From Gyrodactylus bullatarudis (lineage: Eukaryota; Platyhelminthes; Monogenea; Gyrodactylidea; Gyrodactylidae), in NCBI GenBank assembly GCA_012064415.1, contig SSNU01002978.1, forward strand, positions 1-11,411: 11,411 nucleotides of DNA. Direction: 5' to 3'. Every line of letters begins with the position of its first letter. Positions within the stretch are counted from its first letter, which is position 1. The position numbers were made by a program, and so were the translations under genes. The notes under the pieces are model-generated. The model was not told where the DNA came from, did no database searches, and saw nothing but the letters and a program-made list of their open reading frames with translations. Shown here one piece after another: positions 5,748 through 11,411 of the stretch.

Positions 5748-7168
5748 ATGCTACGAAGTTCTTTTAATGTTCTCAAAAGATTTTCCTCTCGAAAGGAGAT
5801 TTTTGAAGCCCCTTCCATGCTAGACATAGGAACTCGTTCAATTTTTAATCAGGACCATGATATCTTTCGAGATTCTGTTCGAAAGTTTATTGCTTCAGAA
5901 ATTATTCCTAATCATGAGAAATATGAACAACAGGGCTTTATCGATCGAAATCTGTGGAACAAAGCTGGTGAAATGGGTCTTTTGGGTGTGTCAACCCCTG
6001 AATATGGTCATGGTAGTGATATTTTAACCAGTGCAATTGTATGGGAAGAACTGTAATTTTTATTCTAATTTTTAAGGGCTTACAGTAACTGTTCTGGTCC
6101 TGGTTTTAGCTTACATTCAGATATAATTATGCCTTACATTTCAAAGTACGGATCTAAGAATATGAAAGAAAAATATCTAAGAAAGATGACTACAGGCGAA
6201 TGTGTTGGAGCCATTGGTATGACTGAGCCAGGAGCTGGAAGTGATCTTCAAGGTATTCGTACAATAGCTAAGTCTGATGGCAAGGGAGGCTTTATTTTGA
6301 ATGGCTCGAAAATATTCATTTCAAATGGAAATCAAGCTGATATCGTCGTTGTTGTTGCTATAACTGATCCAAAAGCAAAATCTCCTGCTCATGGAATTAG
6401 TCTTTTTGTGGTTGAAAATGGTATGCCAGGATTTAAAAAAGGAAAAATCCTAAAAAAGCTAGGCCTCAAGGCTCAAGACACTAGTGAACTATTCTTTGAC
6501 GATGTTCATCTTACAGAAGAAAATTTAGTTGGTGAATTGAATAAAGGGTTCATTTATTTAATGGAAGAATTGCCTAGAGAACGTTTAATGATAGGTGTTG
6601 TTTCTCAGTGCTCATCAGAATTCGTCTTTGAAGAAACTAGGAGGTATGTCAAAGAGCGTAAAGCATTTGGAAGCACCCTATCAAAATTAAAAGTATGTTT
6701 TTTCAGTATGTAAACCAAACAGATTGATTATTTCATGTAATTCCTTCAATCGTTTATATCTTATGATTTTTAATGTCTTTCTCTATTTGTATAATCAGGT
6801 CAAAATCTGAATCCAACTTATTCGAATTGATTTTTAAAACATCTCTGTTAATGTTCTATCTTCAGACAATTCAGTTTAAACTGGCGGAAATGAAAACAGA
6901 AATATCCGTATGCCGAGCATTTATTGATCAGTGTCTTGTAAAATTGAATGAAGGGACATTAGATTCAGAAGGAGCTAGTATGGCAAAATATTATGCTAGT
7001 GATCTAGTTAACAAGATTTGTGCGGAAGCCGTCCAATTACACGGTGGTTATGGCTTCATGTGGGATTATCCTGTCTGTAAGGCGTATGCTGATGCTAGAG
7101 TTCAAACTATTTATGGAGGTACAAACGAAATTATGAAAGAATTAATTGGCCGAAACATTTCCAAATAG
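5748..7168 (+). CDS. ACADL: Long-chain specific acyl-CoA dehydrogenase, mitochondrial
   Basis: Exons 5748-6052, 6077-6692 and 6866-7168 join to 407 residues (human ACADL 430). The enzyme oxidises long-chain acyl-CoA to trans-2-enoyl-CoA with FAD in the mitochondrial matrix, passing electrons to ETF. The N-terminus MLRSSFNVLKRFSSRKEIF is basic, Ser-rich and free of acid until residue 17, fitting a mitochondrial presequence. Family landmarks are RSIFNQDHDIFRDSVRKF, AYSNCSGPGFSLHSDI across the first splice, GMTEPGAGSDLQG (acyl-CoA dehydrogenase signature 1), FISNG, GLKAQDTSELFF, and QLHGGYGFMWDYP with K and D spaced as in signature 2. The catalytic Glu of the LCAD/isovaleryl type falls in PRERL (about E270), and the segment YGGTNEIM has Gly where MCAD has its catalytic Glu. 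Both mark it as ACADL rather than MCAD/SCAD. Intron 1 is 24 nt, intron 2 is 173 nt. The transcript may be bicistronic with GATB. Confidence 0.95.
6053..6076 (+). other. Ultra-short 24-nt intron in ACADL
   Basis: The intron starts GTAATT and ends TTTTTAAG, with CTAAT as a candidate branch site whose adenosine leaves 8 nt to the exon, exactly as in the 25-nt SFT2D intron. The donor is GAACT|GTAATT and the acceptor AAG|GGCTTAC. Splicing restores the conserved VWEE-L-AYSNCSG segment. The unspliced frame stops at the TAA inside GTAA. Confidence 0.9.
6693..6865 (+). other. 173-nt intron 2 of ACADL
   Basis: It runs from AAA|GTATGT to TATCTTCAG|ACAATT, phase 0, joining SKLK to TIQFKLAEMK as in the family alignment. 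An unspliced frame at its 3' side is a shadow. Nothing else is recognised in it. Confidence 0.85.
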
Positions 7169-7321
7169 ATTAGGAAATTTTTTTATTCAATTAATCCCTA
7201 GATTAAATAGCCTTTGATTTTTAATATAGATTTTTAATAAATATTTTTTTGATTCTAAAGTTTTCTTATTCATTAAACTCAAACATAAAATTTGAACTTA
7301 TTCTTTTCTACTTTTTATCAG
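7169..7321 (+). promoter_or_regulatory. Intercistronic region ACADL-GATB: poly(A) signal and strong splice acceptor
   Basis: This 153-nt spacer contains AATAAA (7236-7241), T-rich sequence, and the acceptor TTCTTTTCTACTTTTTATCAG ending at 7321. The distance from AATAAA to the AG is 80 nt. There is no ATG in any frame of the plus strand here. The arrangement resembles the intercistronic regions of trans-spliced operons. A cis-spliced GATB with a distant first exon would show the same acceptor. Confidence 0.5.
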
Positions 7322-10300
7322 AAAACTATCTTAAGACGTTATGCGAGTCTGAAGCCTCTGATTGGTCTTGAAATTCATGCTCAATTATCATCAGTCAAGT
7401 CAAAACTTTATTCTCCGGCAGAGTACTCTTATAATGCAGTTCCAAATAGTCAAATTGAGGATCACGATGTTGCATTGCCTGGATCAATGCCGGTAAATGA
7501 ATATTAAAAATATAGAAAATACAAAACTACTTAAAAGTATATTCGTAGATTTTGAACAAAAACTGTGTTGAGTATGCAGTATTAGCAGCGCTGGCAATGA
7601 ATGCAAATCTTAGTAGAGTTAGCTACTTTGATAGAAAACATTACTTCTATCCTGATTCTCCAAGTGGATACCAGATTACACAGAAGAATTCTCCCATTGG
7701 ATTGAATGGGAGGCTTACTTACATGTGGTATGATTCAAAAAAAGAAGAAAATATAAAATCTCATTGTAATATCTCATGTATACAAATCGAAAATGATACT
7801 GGAAAAACTGTTCAAGACGATGTTAATAAGGAAGCTTTCATTGATTTAAATAGAACTGGTAAGAAATGCATAGAGAAACTTATTATATTGTTAATAATCT
7901 CCAAAAATTTAAACGGAGAAAGAAAACTCGAATTCCCCTAGGATTGTGTGAAAGAATTTTTTCAAAAATTTTCTATGGAATACTTGTGAGTAATTAAATT
8001 TCCCAAAATACTCTTTTACTATATAGCTCTAAAAAGACTTTGAAAAAAAGATCCATCATTAATTAGAAGTCAAAACTTTTGACTCGAAAGTGATTAATTA
8101 ATTTTTCAAAAAATTAACCGAGTCTTTCTGACTCTTCTGAGATTAAAATAAGTTTATCAATTAGATAATACATTGGTTAGAAGTAGATGAAATTGATAAT
8201 TATAAAATTACTGAGAAGTTAAGTTATTTTCTAATTTTTTAGTTTAGTTGTTTTACAATTTTCATTTCCTGATAGCGGAAATTAAAAGCAATTATAAATT
8301 TATACCGTAAGAATTAAATAATATTTAATAAATATCGAACATTTATTCTTCAAAAAATTGATCAATTGATGATAATATTTTCTAAATAGCATAAATTTAG
8401 TATAGTTTTTTGCAATTCTTTTGCTAGCATAGAAAAGTTTCAACTCACCAGGGTTTGAGTTGATTGAAAAAAATTACTGTTAAAGAGTTTTACTAAAAGT
8501 TCATCTGCTAAAAAATCAATTGGTACCTATTTCAATATTTAGCAAGAGAAAAACTCTGATTAAATTTGAATATCAAGGGGATATCTTTTACATTTATCCT
8601 TGTTATTAGTGCATTCATCATTTTTTTCAACCTAAAGAAAAGTTAGAAAGCAAATAGAAAATAGTTAGATCAAATACATGCATCAAGTGGAAAACCTTCT
8701 AGGAAGAGAAAAATATAAATTAATCTGGAAAAAAGGTTAATTCATTATAATCCATTATTATTTCTGATATTTATTCCTTTCATTGTTGTTGATGATGATA
8801 TTACCAATTTTTTTCATTACACATTAATACATAGTATTGGTGGTTTGTATATTCCTCATTGTAGCTACTACTCCTTGTTTATTTGATTCTGAATAAATTA
8901 ACTATTCAGACATACAATTTTATTCCTAAAAAGGCTGAAATTAAAACATTAAAATTATTAAAATTCTGATCATTTTCTTTAATTAATTTTACTTTTAAAG
9001 GTGTCCCTCTTATTGAAATAGTTACCGAGCCCAATTTTAATTCAGCTGATCAAGTAATCGGCTTCCTAGAGGAACTTCAATGTTTACTTAGGCAATATGA
9101 AGTTAGCTCGTGTATTATGGCCCATGGACAAATGAGAGTCGATGTCAACATCAACATGATTGACGAGGAAAAATTGGGATTTGCACACGAGAGAGTTGAA
9201 TTGAAAAATCTCAATTCTATTCTAGATGTTGGCAAAGTCATCGGTAAGGAACACAAAATTTATTTTTTCTGACATTCAGAATTCAAGATTATAGAAATTA
9301 ATTTTGTTGAGAATTTTTACCGCTCCTTTTACAATATGAATAATTGCATGAGCGCTGCTATATATTTGATGCAAGAATTCTCTAACTTCAGGAATTATAA
9401 ATCAAGTTTACATTTTCCATTGTTGAAAATATTTTCTACATCTTGGAAAAAAAGTTTTTTAGACATATTTAATTTCAAGGTAAAAGAAACACTCTTGTTA
9501 GCCTATTTTATTTTCCTATCTCTTCTGGTATAGTAAATTTTTTAAATATTTTTCAAGACTGCGAAATTGACAGACAAAGGAGAGAAGTTGAATCTGGCAA
9601 AGCTATTGTGAAGCAAACCCGATATTTTGATTCTTTAAAAAAGTATGTTTTTTGTTTAATATTTTCCACACCCTTTTTGTTGCTTATATTTTTGATTAAA
9701 ATTCGACAAATTAATTTTCAGTTAAAAAAATTCTTATTGGTATTAGTATGATCACTGATCAGTGATCAGTTTGGTGATATTTCATTAAAAAATATTTAAA
9801 ATATAAAATATTTCAGGATTTTATAGCTATTTCTATTAATTCTATTATTGGTCAAGTACCACTTTTATCATAAACCTTTCTGCTACTTTCAGACAAATAC
9901 TATCTAATAGAGATGGCTATCTCTATAGTTTTCAAAAAATGATTTTTTTGCCCCATTCATATTTTCGTATAGTTTTTGATTATTTTTCTAGTTGTCTTAG
10001 AAATTGGCTAACAAATTTACACATTTTTATTTTGGATGAATGCGAAATGGCTCAATTTTCTTAAAATTGTATAACCTATATTTTGATATAAAGTTTAAGA
10101 TTGGTCGTTCTGACTGATCAAAATTTTGCATAAAACCCTCCTGCTCAATCAATGGTTTGACTGAACTTAAAATGGGTCATTCGTTCCAAACGATTCTTCA
10201 GACCTTTTTTTTGAAAATTTACTGCTTTTTCTATTGAATTAATTCCTTTAATTGTACACAGTGAAACATACTTTTTACGAGAGAAAGATTCTCTTCTTGA

Positions 10301-11187
10301 TTATCGCTATATTCAAGAACCAAACCTTCCGCCAATAAGAACACTAGAAAAATGTGGCAAATGCAACTCAGACACTTCACTTCCTAATCACAACTCCTAC
10401 ATATGTCTTGGATGCATGGTTAAAAAATATCCTATTCTCAATTTAAAAGAGGAACAAAGAACAAATAAACTCAGACCTATCCTTGTTGAAAAAATGTTCT
10501 TATCATTGAAGAATGCTCAGCCCATCCTGTGGTACCCAGATATTGCCATATTATTCATGAAAACCTATCAAAGTATTATTGATAAAAAGGAAAAAATTTC
10601 ATCAAAAGTTTTCTTTCGAAGAGGCTCATTCGAAGAAACAGCTAGCAAAGAGATTTACTTTTGGATAACCAGTTCAGCTTTGAGCGTCTATAAGAAAAAA
10701 AATGCCAAAAGGTCAGTTATTAATTTTAAATCATGTTCATTTGTTATTAAAAAAATATTTCTTTCCTAGTTTCAACTTCGATTCTGAAAAGTTTTCTGAG
10801 TTTATCATACTTTGCTTGACGGGAAAAATTCACGGAAGAAACGCATTTGAAGTATGTCATTATATTTAATCAATGATTGAACTGATATAACATATATTTT
10901 TAAAATAGCTATTTAATGATATTTCCGCAAACAAAATACCTTCAGGATCTTTGGAAGAGTACGCCATTTCAAAAAATATCCTACTAATAACTGATGCAGA
11001 TTTTATAAGGAAAGTTTGTCATGATGTAGTTAAAGAAAATCAGAATTTTGTTAAAAAATATCATTCAAAAAAGAATGGGTCAAAACTTTTAAAAAAAATT
11101 CAAACTCTTGTACATGAAAAAGTAGACAACTTATCCCCGGGTCATGTTAAAATCATATCAGAAGAAGTTCTCACAAATACTAAATAA
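7322..11187 (+). CDS. GATB: Mitochondrial glutamyl-tRNA(Gln) amidotransferase subunit B, start codon not in first visible exon
   Basis: Seven exons (7322-7492, 7549-7858, 9001-9243, 9558-9642, 10262-10711, 10770-10851, 10909-11187) join without a frame error to 539 codons; human GATB has 557 residues. GatB is the tRNA-binding/kinase-like subunit of GatCAB, which converts Glu-tRNA(Gln) to Gln-tRNA(Gln) in mitochondria. Landmarks are [38 protein letters not shown], the GatB signature DLNRTGVPLIEI across splice 2, [30 protein letters not shown], and a YqeY-like C-terminal tail. Residues [11 protein letters not shown] form a basic presequence, but no ATG precedes them in frame; the next Met follows conserved sequence. 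The AUG must come from an upstream exon, a leader, or a non-AUG start. Residues 302-322 carry C-x2-C-x13-C-x2-C, absent from human GATB as I recall it; the following helical domain is divergent. It lies 153 nt behind ACADL, same strand. Confidence 0.92.
7493..7548 (+). other. 56-nt intron 1 of GATB
   Basis: It runs from CCG|GTAAAT to ATTCGTAG|ATTTTG, phase 0, joining ALPGSMP to ILNKN. The introns at 10712-10769 (58 nt) and 10852-10908 (57 nt) form the same size class. Confidence 0.88.
7859..9000 (+). other. 1142-nt intron 2 of GATB, no gene inside
   Basis: It runs from ACTG|GTAAGA to CTTTTAAAG|GTGTCC, phase 1. It is very AT-rich and has no credible reading frame on either strand. It holds several hairpin-forming sequences: AGTCAAAA-C-TTTTGACT at 8068-8084, GACTCG/CGAGTC at 8081-8086 and 8120-8125 around an AATTTTT/AAAAATT core, and an 8-bp stem with 8-nt loop at 8440-8463. 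These could be remnants of a decayed foldback element, but no termini are clear. Confidence 0.65.
9244..9557 (+). other. 314-nt intron 3 of GATB
   Basis: It runs from ATCG|GTAAGG to TTTTTCAAG|ACTGCG, phase 1, joining KVI-D-CEIDRQ. A 65-codon frame inside (9336-9533) has no family resemblance and is treated as chance. Confidence 0.8.
9749..9768. repeat. Perfect 20-bp palindrome with three GATC sites
   Basis: TGATCACTGATCAGTGATCA equals its own reverse complement. It lies in an intron. A protein-binding site or a chance/expanded short repeat are both possible. Confidence 0.6.
9907..9926. repeat. Intronic hairpin, 8-bp stem and 4-nt loop
   Basis: ATAGAGAT-GGCT-ATCTCTAT is a perfect stem with a GGCT loop. 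No function is assigned. Confidence 0.4.
10353..10415 (+). other. Four-cysteine (zinc-ribbon-like) segment within GATB
   Basis: Codons 302-322 encode CGKC, 13 residues, then CLGC. The spacing C-x2-C-x13-C-x2-C is typical of small zinc ribbons. It directly follows EPNLPPI, the end of the conserved catalytic-core region, and is fully exonic, so it is not a mis-annotated intron. Metal binding is inferred. Confidence 0.6.
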
Positions 11188-11188
11188 A
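11183..11188 (+). terminator. Poly(A) signal overlapping the GATB stop codon
   Basis: The coding end is ACT AAA TAA followed by AAAA, so AATAAA spans the last sense codon and the stop. A T-run follows at 11194-11200. Confidence 0.5.
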
Positions 11189-11411
11189 AACTGTTTTTTT
11201 AAATATATGTAATTGAATTATGCTTTTTAGGCTATGATTGTTAATATAATTTTTATAATTAGCAAATTCGACGTCGAATTGATTACACTGTGTGTCAAAA
11301 AAAATAGGTCTCGGAGTAATAGGGTTTCAAGACCATATTCTGATGCAAAATTTGACGCTGATTCCGAATCTGGTCTCAGAACTCCGTTATCATGCTTCGT
11401 TTGGGAGAAAA
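11188..11411. other. GATB downstream flank with GC-richer, repeat-like edge
   Basis: After about 100 nt of AT-rich 3' flank comes a perfect 16-bp palindrome AATTCGACGTCGAATT (11265-11280), and then sequence visibly richer in GC than the surroundings (about 11300-11411). On the minus strand a frame stays open from the window edge to about 11240 and includes PDSESASNFASEYGLETLL, which I cannot place. The abrupt composition change suggests a dispersed repeat continuing past the window. Confidence 0.35.

Larger units (their letters stand above)
9643..10261 (+). other. 619-nt intron 4 of GATB with a perfect 20-bp palindrome
   Basis: It runs from AAAAA|GTATGT to TTGTACACAG|TGAAAC, phase 2. No gene is seen inside. 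It contains the palindrome at 9749-9768 and an 8-bp hairpin at 9907-9926. Confidence 0.8.

Noticed and set aside
9336..9533. 65-codon ATG frame inside GATB
   Set aside because: It lies in a well-defined intron between exons that restore the GatB alignment, and it looks like no known protein.
1..11411. CRISPR arrays, tRNA or rRNA genes, bacterial operons
   Set aside because: No regularly spaced direct repeats, cloverleaf-forming sequences or ribosome-binding sites were seen; the genes are intron-bearing and eukaryotic.

Overview
The window is eukaryotic nuclear DNA, almost certainly animal. It is AT-rich, its genes are split by GT-AG introns, and the recognisable proteins (SFT2D, RPS15A, ACADL, mitochondrial GATB) align best with metazoan orthologues. 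Two retroelement relics (a CR1/jockey-like LINE and a probable Penelope-like fragment) fit an animal genome. The genome style is unusual. Two introns are only 24 and 25 nt long, poly(A) hexamers sit on or beside stop codons, and neighbouring genes are closely packed. Such introns recall the extreme compaction reported for dicyemid mesozoans, and the possible leader-supplied start codon of GATB recalls spliced-leader animals. The taxon itself is only a guess.

Layout. 1-2087: a repeat-rich stretch holding a probable Penelope-like fragment (minus), a foldback element with about 0.22-0.25 kb arms (145-765), and a 5'-truncated LINE reverse transcriptase (minus, 971-2074) with a 3' stem-loop. The LINE abuts the splice acceptor of the next gene. 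2088-3330: the last two visible exons of an unidentified plus-strand gene. 3533-4034: SFT2-family vesicle transport gene (minus), converging on it. 4155-4844: a 690-bp MITE-like element with 128-bp terminal inverted repeats that differ at one position. 5197-5589: ribosomal protein RPS15A/uS8 (minus, no intron in the CDS). 5748-7168: ACADL, long-chain acyl-CoA dehydrogenase (plus, three exons), divergent from RPS15A across a 158-bp shared promoter region. 7322-11187: GATB, subunit B of the mitochondrial glutamyl-tRNA(Gln) amidotransferase (plus, seven exons). 11188-11411: a GC-richer tail, possibly another repeat.

ACADL and GATB are both mitochondrial matrix proteins, lie tandemly on one strand, and are separated by only 153 nt. 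That spacer contains AATAAA and a strong polypyrimidine-AG but no ATG in any frame, while the first GATB exon has no usable start codon of its own. An SL-type trans-splice that contributes AUG would give a complete 540-residue GATB with a plausible mitochondrial presequence, so an ACADL-GATB operon is the most interesting hypothesis here. It rests on inference: no leader gene is visible. A second point of note is a C-x2-C-x13-C-x2-C cluster inserted in GATB. No CRISPR array, tRNA or rRNA was seen.
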